NCBI GenBank assembly: GCA_964452915.1
Contig: CAYVNW010000004.1
Location: 1 to 64,000 of the forward strand
Source of the DNA: Colivivens sp964452915
GTDB taxonomy: Bacteria > Bacteroidota > Bacteroidia > Bacteroidales > Bacteroidaceae
DNA length: 64,000 nucleotides
Direction of reading: 5' to 3'
Shown: piece by piece, positions 18,901-27,846 of the stretch
Layout of the letters: every line of letters starts with the position of its first letter
Numbering within the stretch: position 1 is the stretch's first letter
Translations under genes and position numbers: made by a program
The notes under the pieces: model-generated
Seen by the model: the letters and a program-made list of their open reading frames with translations, nothing else
Told to the model about the DNA's origin: nothing
Databases searched by the model: none

Positions 18901-20514
18901 ATCCCCAATAGCTCCGGCATTATTCTTCGAACTATTTGCAAGATTACCAACACACTGAACTAACCGAGCTCCCGTACCCGGCTTGTACACAACAGCAGAT
19001 CTGGCAGTTCCAGGAGAGTCCATATATTCATCAAGAAGGTCTCCGTCCCAATAGATTCGGGCATTCAAATCGCTCCACGGAATGAGGTCGAGACTGCTTA
19101 TTTCCTTGTCGGCGACAGAACTGATCCATCCAGATGCTACCGACCGTCCGGTCGAACCCGGATAACCGTTCGTGAAGTTACCCATTAGAGCACGTCCGTC
19201 ATCACTGCCACCTGTAATACGATAATATATCTGCGATGTTACAGCATTTCGATAATTCATGCAAGGGCTTGTCTCGTTACATGCAAATTGTTCCTCATAC
19301 TTGCGATATGGATCGAAATCTGAACAGTGCTGTGCATCGCCATGCCCAAGCCCTGTAGTTGATAGTCCTTTTCCGTTATCGTCAATTACCATTGAGCCGA
19401 AGATAATCTCATCTTTACCATCCCAGTCAACATCACCGACAGCGAAATTATGATAACCCTGTCCAAACCATGGTCCACTCTTTGTACTTTCCCAATACCA
19501 GCGCTGCGTCAACTGATGCGTCGTATGATTTACATCGTATGCAATCATTTTATGCTGTGTATAGCAACCCCGTCCCAAGAATATACTGGCATGACGTCCG
19601 TCAAGATAAGGAGCTCCGAAATAGTGTTTTGTTGATCTGTGCCCTATGATACCTGTACCCCAATCAGAGTCCTGTCCACGTGTAAGCGGATAATTCATAT
19701 AGTTCGGGTGTTCAGATGGTCCAATCTGATAAGGTTTACCTGTAGCACCTTCTAAGTAAAGCAGGTATTCATTCCCTGTTGAAGTATATTCTATTCCACT
19801 CCATCTCGTATCTTCATCACCGCCAATCTTTGTTGTCGTACCATCAGAATGATGTATAATCATGTTGTCTGCCCCACGAAGTAAGACTTCTGCCTTGCCA
19901 TCTTCATCCCAATCGAAGCAAACCACATCCCACTGCTCGTCTGCTCCAGCAAGCATATTCGGTCCCATATCTATCCACCACAGACGATTCCCATTGATGT
20001 CATAGCAGTCCACATGATGGAAACGTATCTTCTGTGAAGTGTCGGCTGCATCGGAACACGGCCGTTTAATTATAAACTCGCTAACGCCATCGCCATTCAA
20101 ATCACCAAGACTAATGTCATTCACTTGGTAATAGCTTTCAGCATCATTTCCGTCACGGTCGACTGGCGCAATAAGCTGCACCTCCTTATAGCCAGCTGCC
20201 CATACCGACACTTGCGCACATTGTGCTTGTTCCACCCCTCGTACGACAGGTGCAACACTATATTTTGAAGCAGTGGTTCCACTTGAATGTGTGTAGTTTG
20301 ATACATTCAAGTTGCTTGCAATTTTCTGACCATTGCAATACAAATTGTAAGTTACGTCATAGTATTCTTCTCCAAGCACCTTCCATGAAACGAAAATGCC
20401 CCCAGATTGTCCTGGTACAGCCACAAGTCCTCTGTCTAATTTATCCGTCACACGTTGGGCGGACATCGTTATGGCCATAAAAAGGCACAATAATATTGCT
20501 AAATTTTTCTTCAT
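15985..20514 (-). CDS. PL11 rhamnogalacturonan lyase with beta-strand repeats and C-terminal dockerin
   Basis: About 1509 residues from the ATG at 20514 (MKKNLAILLCLFMAITMSAQ signal peptide); the longer frame from 20601 adds non-signal residues. About 20-620 matches PL11 rhamnogalacturonan lyases (RVTDKLDRGLVAV, LGDLNGDGVSEFI, DWDEDGKAEVLLRGAD, WGYHNFAVGDVDWDGKDE-like calcium loops, MGYNQPPHKSYFL near the domain end). These cleave rhamnogalacturonan I by beta-elimination. About 620-1430 is Gly/Thr/Asn-rich and carries autotransporter-associated beta-strand repeats (GTLNFNGTI, ITNENSYTGG). The end has two DxNxDGxVDTQDVLQIYD loops, a dockerin type I pair. It is divergent from GH43, which may act on side chains of the same pectin. 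Confidence 0.9.
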   Translation of the reverse strand: MKKNLAILLCLFMAITMSAQRVTDKLDRGLVAVPGQSGGIFVSWKVLGEEYYDVTYNLYCNGQKIASNLNVSNYTHSSGTTASKYSVAPVVRGVEQAQCAQVSVWAAGYKEVQLIAPVDRDGNDAESYYQVNDISLGDLNGDGVSEFIIKRPCSDAADTSQKIRFHHVDCYDINGNRLWWIDMGPNMLAGADEQWDVVCFDWDEDGKAEVLLRGADNMIIHHSDGTTTKIGGDEDTRWSGIEYTSTGNEYLLYLEGATGKPYQIGPSEHPNYMNYPLTRGQDSDWGTGIIGHRSTKHYFGAPYLDGRHASIFLGRGCYTQHKMIAYDVNHTTHQLTQRWYWESTKSGPWFGQGYHNFAVGDVDWDGKDEIIFGSMVIDDNGKGLSTTGLGHGDAQHCSDFDPYRKYEEQFACNETSPCMNYRNAVTSQIYYRITGGSDDGRALMGNFTNGYPGSTGRSVASGWISSVADKEISSLDLIPWSDLNARIYWDGDLLDEYMDSPGTARSAVVYKPGTGARLVQCVGNLANSSKNNAGAIGDIFGDWREEMVLRYGDNAFVIYTTNYPTTYRIPTLWSDHQYRNAMVWQTMGYNQPPHKSYFLGQLEGITVAPPTNTMTNRVEIANGGTITSQDEHLIVCEMNDTKINIQDGAAPYMITFYVPSKVEGTAESNTTIQNTPINYSYYTCDVTGGALTGTMRLVKQGDGILNLPAVDMTYTGETNVWAGTLNFNGTIKKSPLWLNRFAELNSDGGEFKSIKADYGSIIRPGGADKVGTITVDSMLSLGFGSRIILDVYSDGFKADRINTEAMSVEKKTAEVWQNYGPAYIQPVIEIVEHKIEGATTLEPGDYIIGKVKHLTGSLANIKIEGITDLKAGLSIDADSNVVLTLGSVRGASEITWTGASSNVWDYAKSTNFYDFGDTAKIADYFVKGDIVNFTDEAITTTVNIEDDVVADTVRFNNSTKNYTLSGTGSIQEGSAFVKEGTGSVRITNENSYTGGNYLRGGTIIINALANDNKANGNLGAKTTIASKFTMENGATLQNSESIINGSPIKFVGIEGGVIDNSGNFTQNAAFSGTILTKKGSGWLTINNAGTVSKMIVAAGTVNATAKAANAVELQGTASIMGSGFTSAPINVASGAKASLTTVNRSTTSLALTGDGQITVYSAAEQGNGWVATRTPLKLNMSKFEGTLVASAAIASDGRFTFDTSSGGDGWTLNIPSGVYVQNSGKTLRIGQLTGDGSLGGFSSFSNNSTASANTWQVGNDSTNFTFDGVVTGSDKFTKVGDCKMTVKGVWDNTGAITIADGELHVNSGAALGTGALTVSKDAILSGVGSLTNSLFTVNGTLQVGALPTSFSGSLDMGSKNVTIGVQGTYQTCARKGATESNAGCAYMTNVKTLTINGTIKVVLSSMSSLTVGDSVRVFQAEKIIGNPKFDLPNVFVWDTSHIKEGILRIIGRNDINNDGMVDTQDVLQIYDYMRTHDSGDATGVVEDANNDGVVDTQDVLQIYDNIRDN

Positions 20515-20624
20515 CAGTAATAGTAATTGATAGTTATAGCGCAAAGGTAAGCAAATTAAACCAAAGCAAAGCAATCCTAACACAAAAAATTCATTTCGCA
20601 CACGTTATTTTTTTATTGGAAACA

Positions 20625-20656
20625 TTTTGTTATCTGTCACTTTACATGTATATTTG
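20625..20656 (+). promoter_or_regulatory. GH43 promoter, Bacteroidota type
   Basis: TTTTG at 20625-20629, a 19-bp spacer and TATATTTG at 20649-20656 give a full consensus promoter, with a start near 20663 and a short leader to the ATG at 20686. A minus-strand CAAAGGTA at 20542-20549 is the likely -7 box of the divergent PL11 gene. Confidence 0.75.
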
Positions 20657-20685
20657 CAAATACATTTATTTTTTATCATCTTATT

Positions 20686-22312
20686 ATGTCGGTATCAAGA
20701 TTTGTATTGTTGACTCTAATCACATGGGCAGTGTCGTATCAGGCAAACGCACAAGAATGGGGAAAGTGGAATAAATGGGGCGATATGCACGATGACACCT
20801 ATCGTAATCCCATACTTCCAGCCGATTTCAGTGACGTTGACTGTATTGAGTTGGACGGCACTTTCTACATGATATCATCCACTTTTCAGTTTCAGCCAGG
20901 CATGATAATACTAAAATCATCGGATATGGTAAATTGGGAAATCGATGGTTATGCGGTAAAGGACATAAGGCAGATCAGTCCTGCAATGAACTATGACAAA
21001 ATGGACCGCTACGGACGCGGTGTATGGGCAGGAGCCATCCGATACAATAATGGACGCTTCTATGTATACTTTGGTACACCCGATGAAGGTTACTTCATGA
21101 CGTCCGCATCTTCTGTCGCCGGACCATGGGATGACCTGACAAAAATGTCAATTGGAAGCGGCTGGGACGATCCTTGTCCATTCTTTGACGATGATGGTAA
21201 AGGGTATCTCATCGGTACAGATTTTGCCAACGGATACAAAACATACCTGTTCGATTTGACAAGCGATTATCATGATGTCATACTGGAAACAGCCAGGCTT
21301 ATCAATGAGGGCAGAGGGCGTGAAGCTAACAAACTATACAAGCATGATGGCAAATACTACCATTTGTTCAGCGAAGTAAATAATGAGGGCAGGCAACTCA
21401 TGATACGCCGAGCCTCTAACATAACGGGACCTTATAGTGACGCACATCCTGTATCTCAAACAGGGCGGCAGTATAACGAACCCAACCAAGGAGGCTTTCT
21501 TACAGATTCCGACGGAAACAGCTATTTTCTTACTCACCATGGAACAGGCGACTGGGCAGGACGTGTGGTGAGTCTGCTTCCTGTCACTTGCACCGACGGA
21601 TGGCCTGTCGCCGGCACCCATGCGGATGGCAGTATGGTATGGCATCATACCAAGCCATCAACGCGAAATTCAAAAGCTCAACATGCTTTACGATTGACAC
21701 AAAGCTTCTGGAAACGCCGCTCATTGAATAACAAAATAGTGCCATACGGCGAAGCATGGGAATGGAACTACTATCTACGTACCGACATGGTCAAGCACTA
21801 CGGCTACCGTAAAGGTCTTTTGCATGTAACTCTTGGTGCGTTCCGACCACTTGAAACCAATAATCTGCTAAAAGTAGGAAATATACTCACAACCCGCTCG
21901 TGGCGTACATCACAGAGTCGCATCACTGTACGAGTCAATTTGAAAGATATGGTTGACGGCCAATCAGGAGGTATTTGTCACTTTTCTGCTTCATGGTCCA
22001 TATTCGGGATAAGACAGGAAGGAAGGAAGAACACGCAAACTTTACTTCCAAACCAACAACACGCCAGCAACGGCCTTGCTCACCCTACCCTCACGCAAAC
22101 TACATGCAATTTATCTGCGTAGCGAATGGGGGCTTGACGGACTGAGCCGCTATTCGTACAGTTACGACGGAGTACACTTCCAACATTTGCCTGAGTCAGA
22201 CTATTCACTCAAATGGGGTAATTACCGGGGAGACCGTTTAGGACTGTTTACATATAATGACAAAAAAGAATCGGGCTGGATGCAATTCACTGTTACAGAA
22301 ATACGGCATTAA
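20686..22312 (+). pseudogene. GH43 glycosidase broken by a GGAA-repeat frameshift
   Basis: The signal peptide (cleavage near QANAQ) is followed by a GH43 five-bladed propeller: YRNPILPADFSDVDCIELDG (catalytic Asp region), SIGSGWDDPCPFFDDDG (pKa-modulating Asp) and LFSEVNNEGRQ (catalytic Glu region). The first frame runs to a stop at 22122, but after IRQEG it stops looking like the family. The next frame continues the protein correctly as RTRKLYFQTNNTPATALLTL and YLRSEWGLDGLSRYSYSYDG, ending at 22312. The shift point is (GGAA)3 at 22017-22028; removing one GGAA restores a single frame of about 540 residues with the usual C-terminal beta-sandwich. The propeller itself is intact. It could be a pseudogene, a slippage-switched gene or an assembly error. 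Confidence 0.85.
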
Positions 22313-22334
22313 TAGGTCCTTCAATATTTGTAAC

Positions 22335-23303
22335 TTATTTCTGCTCATCAGTATCAGACGACTTTGTCTTGAGATCACGTTGTCTGCGAACGGAAACCTT
22401 TGGCTTTGACTCTTTTTCAGCTTTCTTCTTGGCTTTTGCCTCCTCCTTTTCCCGTGCCTTTTGTTCTGCAGCCTTCTTCTTTGCGGCAACTTTTGCAGCT
22501 TTCAATCTTGCCTTAGCATCCTTTTCTGTTGCTTTCTCTCTCGCAGCCTCTTCTTTGTCCGCTGCTTTATTTTTTTCTGCTTCCTCCTTTTCCGCCGCTT
22601 TCTGTTTTGCTGCTTCTTCCTTCGCTTTTGCTTCAGCTTCCTTTTCCGCTGCTTTCTGTTTTGCTGCTTCTTCCTTTGCTTTTACTTCAGCTTCCTTTTC
22701 CGCTGCTTTCTGCTGCACAATAGCATCTTTATCATTGGCTTTTTGCTGTGAAGAATCTTTCTTCACTTTTGTTTCAGACGTCTTTTCCTTATCAATGGTG
22801 TCTTTATCGGCTGTTGATGATTTCTTCTTAGAAGGTATCTGTTCAGCCTTTTCTTCCTTGCTTGACTCTTTGCCCGATGACTCCGATACAGATGATTTCT
22901 TTCGCCTGACTGTGATTGTCCGCTTGGTCTTATTAGTTTGACCAGACTGATCATTCTTTGTTGTCAGGTCTTCTGTTTTTGTCTCAGGAATAACCATACG
23001 CGGTTTGTATGTGCGCCCTGTCGCCTTAGCACGTCGGGCTGATTGCTTTTCACGTTGCAATTGCGTACGTGTCTTTTGCAACTCACGATTAAGGCGGTTT
23101 AATTCACGTGTCTCGCTGCTCAGTTGTGCACGCGTTATCTTCATTTTATCCTTAGTAGCATTGATTTGCTCTTTTAACTCCTGCTGGTATGCTTTTCCGG
23201 CAGCCGTGACTTCCTCTATTGTCTGTGCCCACGTTGTGGATGGAGTCGCAAACAAAGCAATAACCAACAACATGACCAGGATGTATTTAGCTTTCGTTTC
23301 CAT
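22335..23303 (-). CDS. Exported Lys/Ala/Glu-rich coiled-coil protein of unknown function
   Basis: 322 residues from the ATG at 23303, which starts a signal peptide (METKAKYILVMLLVIALFAT...WAQ); the upstream frame start at 23336 is less likely. A coiled coil about 30-90 (QELKEQINATKDKMKITRAQ) follows, then a basic, Ser/Lys-rich linker and a long charged helix about 190-290 made of AEKEAEAKAKEEAAKQK repeats. I recognise no enzyme domain. The composition resembles TolA-like or murein-binding stalk proteins, but this is composition only. It lies 38 bp downstream of the porin gene on the same strand. Its gene ends 22 bp from the convergent GH43 gene. Confidence 0.75.
   Translation of the reverse strand: METKAKYILVMLLVIALFATPSTTWAQTIEEVTAAGKAYQQELKEQINATKDKMKITRAQLSSETRELNRLNRELQKTRTQLQREKQSARRAKATGRTYKPRMVIPETKTEDLTTKNDQSGQTNKTKRTITVRRKKSSVSESSGKESSKEEKAEQIPSKKKSSTADKDTIDKEKTSETKVKKDSSQQKANDKDAIVQQKAAEKEAEVKAKEEAAKQKAAEKEAEAKAKEEAAKQKAAEKEEAEKNKAADKEEAAREKATEKDAKARLKAAKVAAKKKAAEQKAREKEEAKAKKKAEKESKPKVSVRRQRDLKTKSSDTDEQK
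22588..22715. repeat. 54-bp tandem repeat inside the coiled-coil gene
   Basis: Copies start at 22588, 22642 and 22696, exactly 54 bp (18 codons) apart; two are complete and the third partial. They encode KEAExKAKEEAAKQKAAE. Because the period is a multiple of three, copy-number change would alter helix length without shifting the frame. Confidence 0.85.
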
Positions 23304-23341
23304 TGTTTTTAACTTGTTTGATGCAAATTTAGGCATAAAAG

Positions 23342-24355
23342 TTAGAACTTCACATATGTTTGGACATCAATTTGATTATAATTATGGTCTGTAGCCGTAC
23401 GATCGTGAGTAACCGAATATGTGATTTGCATGAGCAGATACTGGCATATGGAGTAGTTGAAAGCGAGTCCGTAGTTTGTCTTAGTCGTTGCCCAACTCTT
23501 ATCGAACCGGTACACATCCCAACGTCCATACAGTTTGCATTTATTGATAATTGGAATTCCTACGAGCGCATACCAACCGTCAGCACATTTGTCCCCCACA
23601 TATTCAGCACGTGCAGACCAGTCGGACTCATACTTCAAACCTGCACTCCAACGCTTGCGGTCAATAGTCTCACCTTCATCATCGACATAGTTGCCTGTCC
23701 ATCCGAAAACTCCCACACTCAGATCTTTAATCGGTTCCACGTACACACCGCCCATAAAATCTTTGCGTTTGTTTTTATCTGAATGGTTAACGCCTTGTCC
23801 CGAGAATACACCCGCCTGATAGTGAAGGAACTTGTGGCTATCCATCGGGATCAGATCTCCATAAATTGCTACACCAAGATCACGCCCGTTACACACATGC
23901 TCACCTACACGGTCATTGAAACCCGCAAGATAGTTGATACATTGAGCAATACCACCCAAACCGATATTCATCGGATGATAAGGATTCTCAAACGTGAATG
24001 TTCGTTTTTGCTGTCCGAAGCGAAGGCGAAGAAAGTCATACTTTTTCCATTCTACCCACGCATCAATAACACGTGGACCTTTTTCCTGTTTAGTACTAGA
24101 ACGTCCAGCGAGTTCCATTTGCAAGTTAAAGCTAAAATCAAGTATGTTGCCCTTGATGTGCACACGAGCACAACGAACGCTGAAATCAGTACCATTATCA
24201 GACTGCTCATTATCAGTCCACACAGCTCTTGGAACTATATATCCGCCAATAGTCGTAGATTTCAGCAATTTACTTACAGTAAGTGCTGAATCTTGCGAGT
24301 ACAACTCAATACAACTCCACAGCAATAACGATGCAAGTAAGATCTTGTAGCGCAT
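23342..24355 (-). CDS. Outer-membrane porin, phosphate-selective porin O/P-like
   Basis: 337 residues with signal peptide (MRYKILLASLLLWSCIELYSQ). The rest alternates in beta-strand fashion and ends in an aromatic residue (VQTYVKF), as expected for an outer-membrane barrel. TIGGYIVPRAVWTDN, CARVHIKGNILDFSFNLQMEL and LRLRFGQQKRTFTFEN match the OprO/OprP (porin_O_P) family of Bacteroidota. The name does not establish phosphate specificity. It begins one base past the end of argD on the same strand, so it is at the tail of the arginine cluster, possibly as read-through. Confidence 0.83.
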   Translation of the reverse strand: MRYKILLASLLLWSCIELYSQDSALTVSKLLKSTTIGGYIVPRAVWTDNEQSDNGTDFSVRCARVHIKGNILDFSFNLQMELAGRSSTKQEKGPRVIDAWVEWKKYDFLRLRFGQQKRTFTFENPYHPMNIGLGGIAQCINYLAGFNDRVGEHVCNGRDLGVAIYGDLIPMDSHKFLHYQAGVFSGQGVNHSDKNKRKDFMGGVYVEPIKDLSVGVFGWTGNYVDDEGETIDRKRWSAGLKYESDWSARAEYVGDKCADGWYALVGIPIINKCKLYGRWDVYRFDKSWATTKTNYGLAFNYSICQYLLMQITYSVTHDRTATDHNYNQIDVQTYVKF

Positions 24356-24356
24356 A

Positions 24357-25505
24357 TCAGTCTGTCCAGTCGTATGTTGACAGTACCTTCTTCAAACGGT
24401 CCACAAAGTCGTCTGCTTCTTCTTTTGACAAGCATAGAGGAGGAAGTACACGCAGGACATTAGTTCCACTGCAACCGATGAAGCAATGTTGTTCATACAC
24501 GAGACTGTTGCGGACTTCCTTGTAAGGGATATCGAGTTCGATGCCTATCATCAGACCTTTGCCACGTATATCGGTCACATGTGGCAAATGCTCATTCTTA
24601 AGACGTTGCATAAGATATGATCCAACAACACCTGCATTCTCAACAAGATGCTCATCTTCCATAACATCGAGTACAGCCAATGCCGCTGTACAAGCTAAAT
24701 GATTACCGCCAAATGTAGTGCCGAGCTGACCATATACAGGCTTAAACTTAGGAGAGATGAGAACTGCAGCCATTGGGAAGCCATTGCCTATTCCTTTTGC
24801 GACAGTTATCAAATCGGGGGTTACATTCAAGTGTTGGTGTGCGAAAAACTTACCAGTACGTCCGTATCCACATTGTATTTCATCGCAAATAAGAATGGTG
24901 TTGTGCTCGCCGCACAGTTTGCTGATGCCTTGCAAGAAATCTTTGTCAACCATCCGGATTCCACCGACACCTTGCACACACTCAACTATACAGGCACATA
25001 CATCTTCCTTTTCTATTTCTTTCTTCCAAGCGTCCAAATCGTTAAGAGGAAGAAAAGTTACATGACTGTTATCATTTACCGGCGACACAATTTTTTTATT
25101 GTCTGTCATCTCCACAGCTAACGATGTCCGACCGTGAAATGCTTTGTCGATAGCAAGTACACGCTTACGCCCATTATAGAACGATGCGAGTTTCACTGCA
25201 TTTTCGTTAGCCTCCGCTCCTGAGTTGATAAGGAAGAGACTATAGTCATCATACCCACAGACTTTTCCAAGTAGGCTGGCGAATTCACGTTGCAACGGGT
25301 TTATGACCGAATTGCTATAAAAACCGAGTTTGCCAAGTTGTTCGGTCATCATCTCTACATAGTGAGGATGACAATGTCCTATACTTATGACTGCATGGCC
25401 TCCATACAAGTCGAGGTATTCTTGCCCCTTATCGTCCCAAACTTTACATCCCTTGCCCTTCACAATAGCGACATTGAGCAAAGGGAAAACATCAAATAAC
25501 TGCAT
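24357..25505 (-). CDS. argD: Acetylornithine (or succinylornithine) aminotransferase
   Basis: 382 residues, a class III PLP aminotransferase. SGAEANENAVKLA, DEIQCGYGRTGKFFAH and the lysine in ITVAKGIGNGFPMAA (Schiff-base site) are intact. It transfers an amino group from glutamate to N-acyl-glutamate semialdehyde in arginine synthesis. It follows argC by 33 bp in the arginine cluster, which supports argD over other ornithine or GABA aminotransferases. Known Bacteroides species use N-succinyl rather than N-acetyl intermediates, and sequence alone does not decide this here. Confidence 0.93.
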   Translation of the reverse strand: MQLFDVFPLLNVAIVKGKGCKVWDDKGQEYLDLYGGHAVISIGHCHPHYVEMMTEQLGKLGFYSNSVINPLQREFASLLGKVCGYDDYSLFLINSGAEANENAVKLASFYNGRKRVLAIDKAFHGRTSLAVEMTDNKKIVSPVNDNSHVTFLPLNDLDAWKKEIEKEDVCACIVECVQGVGGIRMVDKDFLQGISKLCGEHNTILICDEIQCGYGRTGKFFAHQHLNVTPDLITVAKGIGNGFPMAAVLISPKFKPVYGQLGTTFGGNHLACTAALAVLDVMEDEHLVENAGVVGSYLMQRLKNEHLPHVTDIRGKGLMIGIELDIPYKEVRNSLVYEQHCFIGCSGTNVLRVLPPLCLSKEEADDFVDRLKKVLSTYDWTD

Positions 25506-25538
25506 AATGTTATCTATTATAATATATTTTATCTCTTA

Positions 25539-26552
25539 TTAAAATCCGCTTGCTTTCAACTTAAGTCCTTCTGTTTCATCTTGACCGAACATCAAGTTCA
25601 TATTTTGTACAGCTTGTCCAACTGCACCTTTCAGAAGATTGTCAATTACAGACGTAACAGCAATCTTCCTACCAAATGAGTCAACATGTACAAGGGCTTT
25701 ATTTGTGTTGACAACTTGTTTCAAATCTAATGGTTTATCGGAATAGTGAGTAAATGCGGCATTTGCGTAAAAATCTTTGTAAAGCGATGCAACATCAGCA
25801 ACAGGAAAGTCGAGCGTAATTGTCTCAGTACAAAAAATGCCACGTGAGAAATTACCTCTGAAAGGGATGAAATCGATACTCACCCCTTCTGTTTTGTCGT
25901 AACCCTCACTGAGAGAGTCAATGAAACGAGGTGAATCGTAAGGGCGCACGTCATTCAGCGTCTGGACGATTTCATGCAAATGCTGATGTGTGAATACCTT
26001 ATAGATACTTATGTTATCTACACGCCAGGAAAAATGTGTAGTGCTACCTGGCTTTTGTCCGGCACCAGTAGATCCCGTGATAGCACTAACACTAACATCA
26101 TTTACCAACATACCCGCCTTTGCCAATGGGAGGAGACCCAGTTGTATCGCAGTAGCGAAACATCCAGGATTTGCCAAGTGTTTACATGTACAAATTTTTC
26201 CACGATACACTTCAGGCAGACCATAAACGAAATCATGATTTCCTATTATACGAAAATCTTGCGCAAGGTCGATAATCTTAACATGTGAAGGTACTGAATG
26301 TTCCTTAAGGAAGGACTCACTTTTCCCGTGACCGAAACAAAGGAAGATCACATCAACATCATCTATCGGAGCTTGATCGGTGAATGTGAATTCTGTTTCA
26401 CCGATAAGCCCTTCGTGAACATCGCAAACCTTGTTTCCTGCATTTGACTCACTATTTGCGAATACTATATCAACCGACGGATGGTTTACGAGCAGGCGAA
26501 TCAGTTCACCTCCCGTGTAGCCTGCTGCCCCAAATATTCCTACTTTAATCAT
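25539..26552 (-). CDS. argC: N-acetyl-gamma-glutamyl-phosphate reductase
   Basis: 337 residues from the ATG at 26552; a GTG three bases upstream is also in frame but abuts the argG stop. The Rossmann motif GIFGAAGYTGGELIRLL is at the N-terminus, and the catalytic cysteine lies in LANPGCFATAIQLGL. The enzyme reduces N-acyl-glutamyl phosphate to the semialdehyde with NADPH. The near-contact with argG (3 bp) and the following argD place it firmly in one operon. Confidence 0.95.
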   Translation of the reverse strand: MIKVGIFGAAGYTGGELIRLLVNHPSVDIVFANSESNAGNKVCDVHEGLIGETEFTFTDQAPIDDVDVIFLCFGHGKSESFLKEHSVPSHVKIIDLAQDFRIIGNHDFVYGLPEVYRGKICTCKHLANPGCFATAIQLGLLPLAKAGMLVNDVSVSAITGSTGAGQKPGSTTHFSWRVDNISIYKVFTHQHLHEIVQTLNDVRPYDSPRFIDSLSEGYDKTEGVSIDFIPFRGNFSRGIFCTETITLDFPVADVASLYKDFYANAAFTHYSDKPLDLKQVVNTNKALVHVDSFGRKIAVTSVIDNLLKGAVGQAVQNMNLMFGQDETEGLKLKASGF

Positions 26553-26555
26553 CAC

Positions 26556-27761
26556 TTATTGTCTTTCGTCAGGGTGAGCAAGATAGTAAGCGCGAAGTGG
26601 CGTTGAAGTGACTTTGATAAAGCCTTTTGCGTCCTCGCTTGTCCATGCCTTGGCAGTCTCTCCGTATTCACCAAGTTTGTTCTTAACAAGATCATTAGGA
26701 GAGTCAACGCCGACGGTTTGGAACGTAAGAGGACGTAATTCGAGAGTAACTTCACCGGTTACATTGCGTTGTGAACTCGTAAGCATAGCCTCCATATCAG
26801 GCATTACCGGTTCCAAATACTGACTTTCGTGCAAGAACATGCCATACCATGTACTGATTTGGTCTTTCCAGTACTGCTGCCATTTAGAAAGGACAAACTT
26901 CTCAAGAAAACGGTGCGCTCCAATTATAAGCATCGGGGCTGCAGCCTCAAAGCCAACCCTTCCTTTAATGCCTATTATCGTATCACCGACATGGCAATCA
27001 CGTCCAATTCCATAAGCAGCACCTATTTTCTCTATCTCCTGTATTGCCTCGATCTTATCTGAATACGCCTTACCGTTTACCGAGCAAATCTCACCTTTTT
27101 CGAAACCAATCTTCAAGATCTCGGGTCCGTCTTTTGCTGGATGTTTCAAATAGGCAGACTCCGGGAGTCCTTTGGTAGAATCGAGCAATTCGCCACCACA
27201 AATGCTTGTTCCCCAAAGCCCTACATTGTAGCTATACTTCAGTTTGGCGAAGTCTGCTGAAAAACCATGTTTGTTGAGATAGTCAATTTCTTCTTGCCGG
27301 CTGAGATTTCCGTCGCGTGTGAGTGTAATAATCTCCATGCCAGGAGCCATAACGAGAAAAGTCATATCAAAACGGATTTGGTCATTACCTGCACCTGTAC
27401 TTCCATGGGCTATCGCGTCAGCACCTATTTCCTTAGCATATCTGGCTATTGCCAACGCCTGGAAGATACGCTCCGAGCTGACAGAGATAGGATAGCAGTT
27501 GTTACGAAGCACATTACCAAAAATCATGTATTTCAAGCTCTTCTCATAGTATTCGTGTGTCACATCTAATGTAACATATTTAGTAGCACCCAACTTGTAG
27601 GCATTTGTTTCATTTGTTTTCAGTTGTTCTTCACTAAATCCACCTGTATTTGCACATGCAGCGTGAACTTCATAACCTTTCTCTTTTGCAAGATACATCA
27701 CAGTATAAGATGTGTCCAGACCTCCACTGAACGCAACCACCACCTTTTTCTTCTTATCCAT
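26556..27761 (-). CDS. argG: Argininosuccinate synthase
   Basis: 401 residues. The PP-loop AFSGGLDTSYTVMYL binds ATP, and AHGSTGAGNDQIRFD and GRDCHVGDTIIGIKGRVGFEAA are typical of the family. It joins citrulline and aspartate with ATP. It lies between the GNAT gene (85 bp upstream) and argC (3 bp downstream). An AAGTATGG-type ribosome-binding site is not evident, as is common in Bacteroidota. Confidence 0.96.
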   Translation of the reverse strand: MDKKKKVVVAFSGGLDTSYTVMYLAKEKGYEVHAACANTGGFSEEQLKTNETNAYKLGATKYVTLDVTHEYYEKSLKYMIFGNVLRNNCYPISVSSERIFQALAIARYAKEIGADAIAHGSTGAGNDQIRFDMTFLVMAPGMEIITLTRDGNLSRQEEIDYLNKHGFSADFAKLKYSYNVGLWGTSICGGELLDSTKGLPESAYLKHPAKDGPEILKIGFEKGEICSVNGKAYSDKIEAIQEIEKIGAAYGIGRDCHVGDTIIGIKGRVGFEAAAPMLIIGAHRFLEKFVLSKWQQYWKDQISTWYGMFLHESQYLEPVMPDMEAMLTSSQRNVTGEVTLELRPLTFQTVGVDSPNDLVKNKLGEYGETAKAWTSEDAKGFIKVTSTPLRAYYLAHPDERQ

Positions 27762-27846
27762 ACTTTTGTATATTTTTGTTATGTTCTTTGATATCGCTTA
27801 AAAGAGTTTATATATTCACTGTGGAAACAGATTCGTACGCACAGTA

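Noticed and set aside
22369..22941. 190-codon Phe/Ser/Ala-rich plus-strand frame
   Set aside because: It is the mirror of the Lys/Ala/Glu-repeat gene on the minus strand; low-complexity repeats give long antisense frames.
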